From assembly GCA_021323255.1 (NCBI GenBank), contig JAJTCL010000002.1:1-53545 (forward strand): 53,545 nt of DNA, in the 5' to 3' direction. The notes under the pieces are model-generated. The model did not search any database and had not been told where the DNA came from. It was given only the letters and a program-made list of their open reading frames with translations. The DNA is from Propionibacteriaceae bacterium (GTDB taxonomy: Bacteria; Actinomycetota; Actinomycetes; Propionibacteriales; Propionibacteriaceae). Position numbers and translations under genes: made by a program. Shown in pieces: positions 8,425 to 16,687 of this stretch (position 1 is its first letter; each line of letters opens with the position of its first letter).

Positions 8425-8665
8425 TCCGCTTCGCGCTCCTTGGCTGCGGCCGCATTAGGCGGGTACATGCCGACTCGATCCAATGTCCATCCCCGGGCCG
8501 TGCTGGCCTGGGTACATGACTCGATCGAGTCGGCTGCGGATTGGATACCAAGCAATACGGCGCGGCGCTCTGCGAGAAGCCGATCGACCTGGCTTTGCCG
8601 CAGGTTGATCGGTGCTGGACAGCGATCGCTGGGCTGAATCCCGCTGTGTTGCCGGGCTCTCCCTG
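8421..8665 (+). pseudogene. Decayed Gfo/Idh/MocA dehydrogenase (inositol 2-dehydrogenase-like)
   Basis: The first 20 codons read MIRFALLGCGRIRRVHADSI, a standard start of an IolG-type dehydrogenase. After a frame change near 8480 the expected HPRAVLAWVHDSIESAAD follows in the next frame, and LCEKPIDLALPQVDRCW follows in a third, ending at TGA 8663-8665. The middle and the whole C-terminal domain are missing. The ATG still overlaps the stop of the ATPase gene, so this was once the fourth gene of the transporter operon. A short 32-residue peptide could still be made. Confidence 0.85.
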
Positions 8666-8709
8666 AACGCCAGACTTCTGGTATTGCATTGCATGGAGGG
8701 AAAGCCTCG

Positions 8710-9909
8710 ATGAGCACCCACCCGGAGACCACGCGGCCCACAGCGCAGGAGATTGAAGGCTGGTACTCCGCCGCAGCGTGCTCGGTCGAGGAGTTCGCTG
8801 CGCTGGTGGAGACGAGAACCGACCCGGCCGACTACCCCTGGGCGGACGATGTCATTCAGAACGTCCTCATCTATGGCAGGAGGATTCAGTCCGCGTTAGT
8901 CAACGAAGAATCCCGCCGGGCAATTCAGACTGAGCTCGCGCAGGCGCTGCTGACCGGGCCGGGCATCGTCGTCTTCAGGCAAGCGTTTGACCCCTCGGTC
9001 GTGGATCGCGGGACCAAGGCATTCGAGGCCTTGATCGCGGCGCAGAAGGCAGCGGGCGTGCAGTCAGGGGATCACTTCGCCAAGCCAGGTGCAAACGATC
9101 GGGTCTGGGGCGCGCTGGACAAGCTGGCGGTTAGCGACCCGGCCGTCTTCGCTGATTACTACGACAATGACGTGTTGGCTCTGATCAGCACCGCGTGGCT
9201 CGGGCCCGAGTATCAAGTGACCTCGCAGATCAATGTCGTGAACCCGGGCGGGCAGGCTCAGGTGGCACATCGTGATTATCATCTCGGCTTCATGTCAGCC
9301 GAGCAGTCGGCACGATTCCCCGCACATGTGCACCAGCTGACGGCAGCGCTCACTTTGCAAGGGGCGGTGGCACATTGCGACATGCCGGTGGAAACTGGAC
9401 CAACGCTCTACCTTCCGCATTCGCAGAAGTACGGGCCGGGTTACCTCGCCTTTCACCAGCCGGACTTCACTTCCTACTTCGAGTCCCACTACGTTCAGTT
9501 GCCCCTAGTGAAAGGTGACGCGGCGTTCTTCAACCCGGCGCTCTTCCACGGAGCCGGCACGAATCGGACAGCTGACGTACGCCGGATGGCCAACCTGCTG
9601 CAGATCTCCTCAGCCTTCGGCCGTGCCATGGAAGCGGTCGATCGAACTGCCGTCTCGCGTGCCCTGTTCCAGGTGCTGGCCGCCCGGCTGGCGGCCGGGG
9701 CCAGCGAAGCTTCGATCAACAATGTGATCGCGGCTTCCGCCGAGGGCTACGCCTTTCCAACCAACCTCGACCGCGACCCGCCCGTCGACGGACTGGCGCC
9801 GCAAACGCAGGCCGAGCTTGTCTGGCAAGCCCTGAGCGAGGGCTGGAGCCTGGCCGCTTTCGGCAAGGCACTCGGGGAGCATGCTCACCGGCGGAAGAGT
9901 GAAGTCTGA
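8710..9909 (+). CDS. Phytanoyl-CoA dioxygenase (PhyH) family protein
   Basis: About 399 residues. This family is Fe(II)- and 2-oxoglutarate-dependent. The likely metal ligands are His187 and Asp189 (AHRDYHLGF) and His280 (PALFHGAGTNRT), with Arg286 as the 2-oxoglutarate anchor. The ATG at 8710 has GGAGGGAAAG upstream. A TTG further upstream is in frame but lacks such a site. It follows the transporter operon and the dehydrogenase remnant, so a hydroxylation step in breakdown of the imported compound is possible. The substrate cannot be named. Confidence 0.82.
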   Translation: MSTHPETTRPTAQEIEGWYSAAACSVEEFAALVETRTDPADYPWADDVIQNVLIYGRRIQSALVNEESRRAIQTELAQALLTGPGIVVFRQAFDPSVVDRGTKAFEALIAAQKAAGVQSGDHFAKPGANDRVWGALDKLAVSDPAVFADYYDNDVLALISTAWLGPEYQVTSQINVVNPGGQAQVAHRDYHLGFMSAEQSARFPAHVHQLTAALTLQGAVAHCDMPVETGPTLYLPHSQKYGPGYLAFHQPDFTSYFESHYVQLPLVKGDAAFFNPALFHGAGTNRTADVRRMANLLQISSAFGRAMEAVDRTAVSRALFQVLAARLAAGASEASINNVIAASAEGYAFPTNLDRDPPVDGLAPQTQAELVWQALSEGWSLAAFGKALGEHAHRRKSEV

Positions 9910-9914
9910 AGCCG

Positions 9915-10039
9915 ATGCTCCTCGAGGACAAGATCATCCTGATCAGGCCGCGAAAGCGGGCCTGGTGGACCTCAGGCGCAATGCGGCCTATGCTCACCGC
10001 TTCGACTGGGACCAGAACGTAGTCGGCTGCTATGACTGA
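9915..10039 (+). pseudogene. Short gene remnant
   Basis: Begins MLLEDKIILI, like the first strand of a short-chain dehydrogenase, then loses that frame. A second frame, from about 9950 to the TGA at 10037-10039, reads AGLVDLRRNAAYAHRFDWDQ and resembles the end of another enzyme, perhaps a glycosyltransferase. The junction suggests a large deletion. The rest of the 289-base gap up to 10198 holds only the promoter described next. Confidence 0.35.
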
Positions 10040-10097
10040 GTAATCTGTGCGCGCCGGTGGCCTGCCCCGAGCTCCATTATCCTCGCCGGTTAGTCAG

Positions 10098-10135
10098 ATT
10101 GTCCTATTGACAGGACAATATGCCCCCGATACCTT
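10098..10135 (+). promoter_or_regulatory. Promoter with ATTGTCCT/AGGACAAT operator
   Basis: TTGACA (10107-10112), 17-base spacer, TACCTT (10130-10135). A perfect 8-bp inverted repeat with a 6-base centre (10098-10119) surrounds the -35 box. The TTGTCC...GGACAA core is reminiscent of GntR-family sites. It should drive the dehydrogenase-isomerase pair at 10199-12402. Confidence 0.7.
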
Positions 10136-10198
10136 TGCGGGAGCGCTGCCAAGTGCCTATAGCGCCCCTGACCAGGTACCACTCGAAGGAGAGGATCC

Positions 10199-11398
10199 AT
10201 GACGATCGGCATCGCAGTGATCGGAGCGGGGATGGCGGGCCGGGCGCACGCAGCAGCGTACCGAAGTGCACCGACGCTGTACCGCTCCACATTGCCGGAC
10301 CTGCGATTCATCTCCATCGGAGACATCAGTCCCGAGCTCGGCTCGCTCGCTGCCCGGCGTTTCGGATACGAGCACAACGACACTTCCTGGCAGGCCATTG
10401 CGGAGAACCCCGACATCAATGTCGTCAGCGTGGTCGTGGCCAATTCCCTGCATCGTGAGATCGTTGAGGGTCTGGTCGCTGCCGGCAAGCACGTGCTCTG
10501 CGAAAAGCCGCTGAGCGACAACCTCGAGGATGCACGCGCCATGGCGGACCTCGCCCGCAGCGCTGACACTGTGGTCCGCATCGGCTTCACCTTCCGCCGG
10601 GCGCCTGGCGTTGCTGCTCTCCACGAGCTCGTCACCTCAGGCATGCTGGGTCGCATCCTGCACGTCCACGGCCGGTACTGGTGTGACTACGCGAGCGACC
10701 CGAAGGGGCCCATCAGTTGGCGGTACAAGGGAGCCCCGGGATCGGGGGCACTCGCCGACATCGGCAGCCACGTCGCCTATCTCGTCGAGTTCCTCGGCGG
10801 CGACGTTCAGGAGGTGAGCGGCGGCCGGTTCGCGACTGCCATCACGGAGCGGCCGGTACCCCTCGGCACCGTTGTCGGCCATGGGCAAGCCGCGCTAAGC
10901 GACACCTATGAGGCCGTCGAGAACGACGACTACGCCAGCTTCAGCGCCCAGTTCGAGCACGCCGTGGGCGTGGTGCAGGTCTCGCGTGTCGCCGCCGGCT
11001 ATCCGAACGGCCTCGCGCTCGAGGTCTTCGGTGACGCCGGTGCCGCGAGGTGGGAGCAGGAGCGTTCCGGCGAATTCCAGCTCACGTTGAACGAGGGCGC
11101 CGCCGGCACGCGCGGCTACCGGCGAGTGATCATCGGTCCGGACCACCCGTATTTCGCCGGGGGCCTGCCGATGGACGCACCCGGCGTGGGCATTGGGCAG
11201 AACGATGGCTTCGTCTTCCAGGCGCGCGCCTTTCTCGAAGAGGTCGCGGGCATCGACGAGCCTGATTCGCTGCCTCGCAATGCCTCGTTCGACGAGGGCG
11301 TACACAACATGGAGATCCTGGCAGCAGTCGCCGAATCGGCCGCCAATGGTGGCGCCACGGTCAAGGTCGCGCCACAGCGGGCGGAGGTGGAACGATGA
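10199..11398 (+). CDS. Gfo/Idh/MocA family oxidoreductase
   Basis: 399 residues. The N-terminal Rossmann domain is seen in IAVIGAGMAGRAHAAAY (about 4-20) and the family Lys in HVLCEKPLSDN. The C-terminal half carries the catalytic helix GALADIGSHVAYLVEF. These enzymes oxidise or reduce hydroxyl groups of sugars and cyclitols with NAD(P). A strong AAGGAGAGG precedes the ATG. It overlaps the following isomerase gene by four bases (ATGA), so the two enzymes probably act in one pathway. It is longer than typical inositol dehydrogenases, and the substrate is unknown. Confidence 0.87.
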   Translation: MTIGIAVIGAGMAGRAHAAAYRSAPTLYRSTLPDLRFISIGDISPELGSLAARRFGYEHNDTSWQAIAENPDINVVSVVVANSLHREIVEGLVAAGKHVLCEKPLSDNLEDARAMADLARSADTVVRIGFTFRRAPGVAALHELVTSGMLGRILHVHGRYWCDYASDPKGPISWRYKGAPGSGALADIGSHVAYLVEFLGGDVQEVSGGRFATAITERPVPLGTVVGHGQAALSDTYEAVENDDYASFSAQFEHAVGVVQVSRVAAGYPNGLALEVFGDAGAARWEQERSGEFQLTLNEGAAGTRGYRRVIIGPDHPYFAGGLPMDAPGVGIGQNDGFVFQARAFLEEVAGIDEPDSLPRNASFDEGVHNMEILAAVAESAANGGATVKVAPQRAEVER

Positions 11399-12402
11399 AG
11401 TTCGGGGTTTACAACGCGATCTTGCACGACCGGTCACTGCCGGAGGCGATCGAGGTGATCGCCAAGCTCGGCCTCACTGGCATCGAGCTCAACTCAGGCG
11501 GCTTCCTGCCGCCGGTACACATCCCCACCTTCGACGACATCCTCACCTCCGACACCGCGCGTGATGACTTCCTTGGACAGTTCGAAGGCACGGGCGTTGA
11601 GATCGCAGGCCTGAACTGCAATGGCAACCCGCTGCACCCCGATGCTGTGATCGGTCCCAAGCATGCCGAGGATGTACGGCGGAGCATCCGGCTCGCCAAT
11701 CGGCTGGGCCAGCACCGCGTTGTGACGATGTCTGGCCTGCCGGCCGGAGAGCCCGGCGGCAAACGGCCGAACTGGATAGTGAACGCATGGAACTCTGCCG
11801 CGCTCGACGTACTCGATTACCAATGGAGTGTCGCAGCGGAATTTTGGCGCGAGATCGACCGGGAGGCGGCCGACCTCGACGTGAAGGTCGCGCTCGAGCT
11901 GCACCCGCAGAATATCGTGTTCAACCCAGCCGGTATGCGCGAACTCGTGGAACGCACCGGTGCTACCAACGTCGGTGTGGAACTCGACGCCTCGCACTTG
12001 TTCTGGCAATGGATGGACCCGGTGGCCGTCGCACAAGACCTTGGTCCGCTGGTGTTCCACGCGGCAGCGAAGGACGTACGCATCAACCCTGCGGCCGCTG
12101 TTTACGGTGTGCTCGACAACAGGTTCCGCCGGCTGAGTCCGGATGAACCACGTACCAATCTTGGTGGCGATGAGTGGGCCAATGAATGGCCGCAGGACGC
12201 CGCGTGGGACTTCGTTGCACTCGGTCGCGGGCACGACGCCGTCTACTGGTCGACCTGGCTCGCTGCCTTGCACGCAATCGATCCCGACATGCTCGTCAAC
12301 ATCGAGCACGAGGACGTCTCACTCGGCCGCATCGAAGGCCTCGAGGTCGCGGCCGGGGTATTGCTCGATGCGGCCCGGCGGGCAGGCCTGTCGAATTCTT
12401 GA
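11395..12402 (+). CDS. Sugar phosphate isomerase/epimerase (AP endonuclease 2 TIM barrel)
   Basis: 335 residues of the xylose-isomerase-like TIM-barrel superfamily. It starts MKFGVYNAILHDRSLPEAIE and has metal-site segments VALELHPQNIVFN, GVELDASHLFWQWMDP, VFHAAAKDVRIN and NIEHEDVSLG. This superfamily includes IolE, IolH and IolI. It is translationally coupled to the dehydrogenase at 10199. The TGA stop falls at the left end of a short repeat fragment, so the C-terminal residues NS could be replacements for a slightly longer native end. Confidence 0.85.
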   Translation: MKFGVYNAILHDRSLPEAIEVIAKLGLTGIELNSGGFLPPVHIPTFDDILTSDTARDDFLGQFEGTGVEIAGLNCNGNPLHPDAVIGPKHAEDVRRSIRLANRLGQHRVVTMSGLPAGEPGGKRPNWIVNAWNSAALDVLDYQWSVAAEFWREIDREAADLDVKVALELHPQNIVFNPAGMRELVERTGATNVGVELDASHLFWQWMDPVAVAQDLGPLVFHAAAKDVRINPAAAVYGVLDNRFRRLSPDEPRTNLGGDEWANEWPQDAAWDFVALGRGHDAVYWSTWLAALHAIDPDMLVNIEHEDVSLGRIEGLEVAAGVLLDAARRAGLSNS

Positions 12403-12420
12403 GCTGCTCGCGGATCACGG
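12399..12420 (+). repeat. Possible fragment of the dispersed repeat
   Basis: TTGAGCTGCTCGCGGATCAC matches the left end of copy 1 at most positions, with 12 identical bases in a row. It is short enough to be chance. The rest of the convergent gap up to 12528 shows nothing beyond a small GCCATC/GATGGC hairpin. Confidence 0.35.
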
Positions 12421-12528
12421 GTTGCCAACGCTGAGCTGATCGACGAGGTGTATCGAAGGGCCGGACTGTCACCTCGCAGCTAGGACGACGCGTTTGCCAT
12501 CTCACGATGGCTGGCGAGGCACCCTCGC

Positions 12529-13347
12529 TCAGGGCACTCGTTGTTCGTCTCGAGATTGCCAACGTGCAAAGGTGAAGGCTTCGCGGAAGCGCTCGAGTGC
12601 AAGCTCGCTATCACCGGATGCCCAGGCTTCCATTCCGACCGTGCCCTGATAGCCGATATCGTGTAGCGCCTGGGCAATGCGGGAATAGTTGATCTCCCCT
12701 GTCCCGGGCTCGCAACGGCCTGGAACATCGGCAACCTGGATTTCACCGATGTACGGTGCACACTTCTTGATCAACTCCACGAGGTTCCCCTCGCCGATCT
12801 GGGCATGGTAGATGTCCAGCATCAGCCGGAGATGAGGGTCGTCGACGGCAGCCACCAGCGCCAAAGTGTCGGTGGCTTTGGCGAATGGCGTACCTGGATG
12901 ATCAACGGCAGTGTTGAGATTCTCTAGACAGAAGATCACTCCCTCGCGCTGGCCGAGTTCCGCGATCCGCACCAGAGTGTCTTCGGCCTTGAGCCACATA
13001 TCTCCGGTGATCACTTCCACCGGCTTGATCGGCAGGCCACGGCCGTCCAACCCAGTGCCGTGCAGGTTAAGTCGAGGGACGCCGAGTTCTGCCGCAACTG
13101 GAATGGATTGCGCTGCGGTGGCGAGAAGTTCCTCGGCTCCCTCTGGATCAATGAGGTCGCCGGTGACATAGCCAGTCATCGAGGAGAACCTGGCTTCTGT
13201 CGACCGCAGACTATCGATGTCGTGTCGTGTCCAATCCCAGATCTCTACCTGAAAACCAAGATCATCGATCCGCCGCACGCGCTCGCTCATGGGCAGCTCG
13301 GTGAAGATCATCTCCGCGCAGGCGGCCAGCGTGAAGTCGGCCATCAT
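12529..13347 (-). CDS. Hydroxypyruvate isomerase-like TIM-barrel protein
   Basis: 272 residues. It resembles Hyi-type isomerases: AACAEMIFTELPMSERVRRI at the start, FCLENLNTAVDHPGTPF, RLMLDIYHAQIGEGNLVELI, GEIQVADVPGRCEPGTGEINY and VGMEAWASGDSELALERF. The Glu, Asp, His and Gln residues in these motifs would make the metal site. It overlaps the preceding dehydrogenase by four bases, so it is the second gene of a LacI-controlled operon. Isomerisation of a keto acid or keto-inositol derivative is likely, but the substrate is not determined. Confidence 0.84.
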   Translation of the reverse strand: MMADFTLAACAEMIFTELPMSERVRRIDDLGFQVEIWDWTRHDIDSLRSTEARFSSMTGYVTGDLIDPEGAEELLATAAQSIPVAAELGVPRLNLHGTGLDGRGLPIKPVEVITGDMWLKAEDTLVRIAELGQREGVIFCLENLNTAVDHPGTPFAKATDTLALVAAVDDPHLRLMLDIYHAQIGEGNLVELIKKCAPYIGEIQVADVPGRCEPGTGEINYSRIAQALHDIGYQGTVGMEAWASGDSELALERFREAFTFARWQSRDEQRVP

Positions 13348-14378
13348 CGCGCCAGCGTCGCGGCGGACCGATCAATGGGGATCGGCGCATGTGTTCGAAC
13401 CGACTCGATGCAGGCCAGTGCCACAGCGAGCGCACGACGTGCATCCCGGCCGGTCACGTATGGCTGGCGCGCTTGCTGTATCGCGGCGACGAATTCAACG
13501 AACTCTGCGGCATAGGCATCGCCCATCAGTTCGACATCACCGCGCGCCGTCTCTTGGTGCAGTCCGGTGGCATCGCGCAGCATCATGGCCGTGCGTGCGC
13601 CGTTGCCGGCAGTCACCATGCCGGCCGAGCCGAAGACTTCCGCCCGCACGTCGTAGCCGTACGCGGCGGAGAAGCTCGCTTCAGCGACCGCGCGGGCCCC
13701 ATTGTCGAACGTGATCACCACAATGGCCGTGTCGAGCAGACCGGACGCCTTGAAGTCCGGCGCCACCAATGCATCGGCCGTCGCATACACCTCGACCGGG
13801 TCAGCCTCGGGATTGAGCCACAGCAACGCGTCGAAGTCGTGGATCAACGTCTGCAGGAAGATAGTCCAGGGCGGCACTGCGCCCGGGTTCGCTAGGCCGG
13901 GGTCTCGGGTGAGGGAGCGAAGTAGTTGGGGCATACCAATCGCGCCGCGGACGATGGCGTCGTGGGTGGCTCGGAAGTCTCTGGCAAAGCGGCGATTGAA
14001 CCCCACCTGGAGGATGACTCCTGCTGCCTCGACTGCGGCAAGCGAGCGAGCCGACTCCTCCAATGTCAGTGAAGCTGGCTTCTCGCAGAAGATCGGCTTT
14101 CCAGCCGCCGCGCAGGCCACGATCAGGTCTGCATGCGCTTCGGCCGACGCGGCGATCACGACCGCTTCGACACTGTTGTCCTTGATCAGTTGGAGCGGGT
14201 CCGCGACAGCATCGGCGCCGAAGCGATCGGCAAGAGACCCAGCAGCGTCAGTACGAGTATCAGCCACCATGGTCAGCTGCGCGCCGGGCACCCGCTCGGC
14301 AAGAATCTGGGCATGTGAGGTGCCGATCCGGCCGGCGCCTATGAGCCCAACGCCGATCATCGGAGAAGAAGGTGTCAT
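13344..14378 (-). CDS. Gfo/Idh/MocA dehydrogenase, inositol 2-dehydrogenase-like
   Basis: 344 residues, the usual length of IolG enzymes. The nucleotide-binding start is VGLIGAGRIGTSHAQIL, the catalytic Lys lies in GKPIFCEKPASLTLEES, and the substrate region includes VGFNRRFARDF and LQTLIHDFDALLWLN. That pattern is closest to NAD-dependent myo- or scyllo-inositol dehydrogenases. AGGAGG precedes the ATG. Transcription should start at a TTGACT/TAACAT promoter whose start region is covered by a LacI-type operator. It could replace the decayed dehydrogenase at 8421, which is inference. Confidence 0.87.
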   Translation of the reverse strand: MTPSSPMIGVGLIGAGRIGTSHAQILAERVPGAQLTMVADTRTDAAGSLADRFGADAVADPLQLIKDNSVEAVVIAASAEAHADLIVACAAAGKPIFCEKPASLTLEESARSLAAVEAAGVILQVGFNRRFARDFRATHDAIVRGAIGMPQLLRSLTRDPGLANPGAVPPWTIFLQTLIHDFDALLWLNPEADPVEVYATADALVAPDFKASGLLDTAIVVITFDNGARAVAEASFSAAYGYDVRAEVFGSAGMVTAGNGARTAMMLRDATGLHQETARGDVELMGDAYAAEFVEFVAAIQQARQPYVTGRDARRALAVALACIESVRTHAPIPIDRSAATLAR

Positions 14379-14390
14379 GGAGGCCTCCTA

Positions 14391-14465
14391 CTAGAGCGCT
14401 CTAGTATGTTACGACACTTCGGGAAGAAGTCAAACCTGTTGATCTCTGGGACTAGCGCGCTCTAG
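14391..14465. promoter_or_regulatory. Divergent control region with two LacI-type operators
   Basis: CTAGAGCGCTCTAG (14391-14404) is a perfect 14-bp palindrome. CTAGCGCGCTCTAG (14452-14465) differs from it at one position. Their centres are 61 bp apart, suitable for looping. On the minus strand TTGACT (14433-14428), 16 bases and TAACAT (14411-14406) form a promoter whose initiation region is covered by the first operator. The second operator lies just upstream of the lacI-family gene, so autoregulation is likely. Confidence 0.85.
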
Positions 14466-14511
14466 GCTTTCAAGGTCGAGAAGAGCTTCCTACGAATCAG
14501 GAAGGGCAACA

Positions 14512-15543
14512 ATGAGGGATGCCCCGGCACCCCGAGCGCGGCCCACGATGGAGGATGTGGCTGCTCGGGCCGGCGTTTCCCGGGCTCTTGTGTCGATCGT
14601 GTTCCGTAACCAACCTGGTGCCAGTGAGGCGACCAGGCAGCGGGTACGCGATGTAGCCAGCAAGCTGGGCTACGCACCCGACCAGCGTGCGCGGCTCCTC
14701 GGGCGCAAGCGCACCGGGCAACTCGGGGTGGCATTCGGCTTGCAGCATGGTTTCCACGGCGAGCTGGTGGAAGCAATGTACGCACCGGCCGAGCACACTG
14801 GATACGAGCTCGTCCTGACTGGATTTGCACCGTCACGCAGTGAGGGACGTGCCATCGACGATTTGCTTGCCTACCGGTGTGAGGCCGTCATCGTGGTGGG
14901 CCCGACGATGCGTACCCGGGACCTGGTCGCGCTCAGCAAACAGCTGCCGACTGTCGTGCTGGCGAGACGAGTTCCCGGCGGCGCGGTGGATGTCGTGCGG
15001 ACCGATGACATCGACGGCGCTCGCCAAGCAACCCAGCACCTCATTGCGCAAGGGCATCAGCGGATCCTGCACATCGACGGCGGGCGTGCACCGGGAGCGG
15101 CAGAGCGCCGCCGGGGGTACCGCCAGTCGTTGGTGGCCGCCGGGCTAGACCCCATGCCATTTATCGGCGGTGGCCTGACCGAGATGGACGGTGCCCGAGC
15201 CGGCAATACAGTCGCGGCTATGCTCCGCAGGCGGCGAGGCAAGCCCAGCGCAGTCTTCGCCTTCAACGACCAGTGCGCACTTGGGCTACTGCAGGCCGTA
15301 GGCGCTGCCGGTTTCACCGTCCCAGACGATCTGGCCGTGGTGGGCTACGACGACAGTCGTGTAGCCCGGTTGCCGTGGGTCGAGCTGACAACCATCGGTC
15401 AGGATGTCCGGGAGCTAGCCAAGAAGGCCGTTGATCAGGCCAGTGCTCGCATCCATCACCCAGCAGATCGACTCGAGACCATCGTTTCCCCTGAACTGGT
15501 GGTCAGGAGTACCTCACGCGCCACGAAATCGCCTAGGCGCTGA
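14512..15543 (+). CDS. LacI-family transcriptional regulator
   Basis: 343 residues. An N-terminal helix-turn-helix and hinge (TMEDVAARAGVSRALVSIVF, about 12-31) precede a periplasmic-binding-like effector domain ending with VVGYDDSRVARLPWVELTTI. It is divergent from the dehydrogenase/isomerase operon at 14378-12529, with two palindromic operators between them. It most likely represses that operon until a sugar or cyclitol binds. The Shine-Dalgarno site is weak (GAAGGG). Confidence 0.92.
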   Translation: MRDAPAPRARPTMEDVAARAGVSRALVSIVFRNQPGASEATRQRVRDVASKLGYAPDQRARLLGRKRTGQLGVAFGLQHGFHGELVEAMYAPAEHTGYELVLTGFAPSRSEGRAIDDLLAYRCEAVIVVGPTMRTRDLVALSKQLPTVVLARRVPGGAVDVVRTDDIDGARQATQHLIAQGHQRILHIDGGRAPGAAERRRGYRQSLVAAGLDPMPFIGGGLTEMDGARAGNTVAAMLRRRRGKPSAVFAFNDQCALGLLQAVGAAGFTVPDDLAVVGYDDSRVARLPWVELTTIGQDVRELAKKAVDQASARIHHPADRLETIVSPELVVRSTSRATKSPRR

Positions 15544-15565
15544 CTTAATCGGTGGCTGTACCCGC

Positions 15566-16255
15566 TTACGCCACCCGCTCGGTAGCAAGCTCCTCGGCAA
15601 GCATGTGTGCGAAGACGGCAGTCGTCGAAGTGTGATTGCCCAGGAAATCTCGGGGTCGGCCCATCGAGTCGCGACTGGCCCGGATGTAGTCCTCACTCCC
15701 TGGCCGAGGCTTGACGTGCAGGAACATCGGCAACCCGTAGCGCAGACAGATGAAGGCGACGAGCAGTCTTGCGACCCGGCCGTTGCCATTGGCGAAGGGA
15801 TGAACGCGCAAGCACTCGCCATGGGCGAGCGCGGCAAAGCTGATCAGCGCGAGTATCTCGTCTGGGGTGGTCGGTGACTTCCCCGTGGGCAGCCGAGCGT
15901 CCAGCTCCACGAAGACTGCGCCCAGCCCGGCGAGCACCGCATCAATCTCCTCACCCACCTGGCGCGCCCAGACGCCCATCTTTTCCAGATTGCCGTCCTT
16001 CAACCGCGCACCCAGTCCAACTTCGTAGTCGATCAGCTCTGGGACGGCCGGGTCGCCGCGAAGATGCCCGACATAGCCGGCAACCGGCACGTCACATCCG
16101 GCGTAGAGCCGCGCATGCCAGCGGCAGAGTTCCTCGCGAGTGGGCAGGACGCGATCAGTGGCAGTCGCGCGCAGCTCGGTGATGAGTTGCGTGACATTGC
16201 CTTGGATCAGCGAGAGATTCTTTGGGTCGTCTTCCTGCCACCACGGAGCTGTCAT
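15566..16255 (-). CDS. Fic-family protein (toxin-type)
   Basis: 229 residues. The Fic core motif is HPFANGNGR (His152 to Arg160). Fic enzymes transfer AMP or related groups to target hydroxyls. The residue that usually binds Mg (Asp or Glu) is Asn156 here. Near the N-terminus, LSLIQGN (14-20) looks like a degenerate version of the self-inhibitory S/T-x3-E-G-N motif, with Gln18 in place of Glu. Its start overlaps the stop of the small upstream gene by four bases (ATGA), the layout of a toxin-antitoxin pair. Activity is uncertain because of Asn156. Confidence 0.88.
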   Translation of the reverse strand: MTAPWWQEDDPKNLSLIQGNVTQLITELRATATDRVLPTREELCRWHARLYAGCDVPVAGYVGHLRGDPAVPELIDYEVGLGARLKDGNLEKMGVWARQVGEEIDAVLAGLGAVFVELDARLPTGKSPTTPDEILALISFAALAHGECLRVHPFANGNGRVARLLVAFICLRYGLPMFLHVKPRPGSEDYIRASRDSMGRPRDFLGNHTSTTAVFAHMLAEELATERVA

Positions 16256-16635
16256 GCCAGCCCGGTACGCGCCGATCTATAGATCGTCGTCACGTCCGGG
16301 GCGGGGTGGGAACGGTCGGCAGCGACTCGATCGACTGTGGCGGCAGGCTGCATGGGTCCGGTTTGCAGCGGCTCCGGCAGGCCTTCTCCCGCCACGAAAC
16401 GCGCCAGACCGCGGGCCTGGATCCGCTCGTGTTGCTCCTGGGTTAGCTCGGCCAACCGATCTGCGGCAGCCCGCAGATCCTCGCTCAGCATCCCGCCGCG
16501 TGCGACGACCTCATGTTCGATTGCCTGCTCGATCAGCTCGTTCTGACTGATGCCCAATCGGGCGGCGACCTCAGCGGTCAGGGTCCGAAGCTTCTCGTTA
16601 CGCCAGCGCAGTGGGAATGCAGCTCGCGGTGCCAT
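16252..16635 (-). CDS. Putative antitoxin partner of the Fic protein
   Basis: 127 residues. The N-terminal part (NEKLRTLTAEVAARLGISQN, ELIEQAIEHEVVARGG) resembles a ribbon-helix-helix or Arc-like DNA-binding segment, followed by a helical region and a Pro-rich tail. It does not show a clear S/T-x3-E inhibitory motif. Assignment as antitoxin rests on size, fold impression and the four-base overlap with fic. Confidence 0.65.
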   Translation of the reverse strand: MAPRAAFPLRWRNEKLRTLTAEVAARLGISQNELIEQAIEHEVVARGGMLSEDLRAAADRLAELTQEQHERIQARGLARFVAGEGLPEPLQTGPMQPAATVDRVAADRSHPAPDVTTIYRSARTGLA

Positions 16636-16641
16636 GCCTCC

Positions 16642-16687
16642 AGCATGCTGTGATTCTGCGTGATGTCAAGACGAGCGTATGACATCA
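16642..16687 (-). promoter_or_regulatory. Promoter/operator of the Fic module
   Basis: TGATGTCA (16661-16668) and TGACATCA (16680-16687) form a perfect inverted repeat. On the minus strand TTGACA (16669-16664) overlaps one arm, and CATGCT (16647-16642) lies 16 bases downstream. This fits autoregulation by the small DNA-binding-like protein. Confidence 0.55.
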
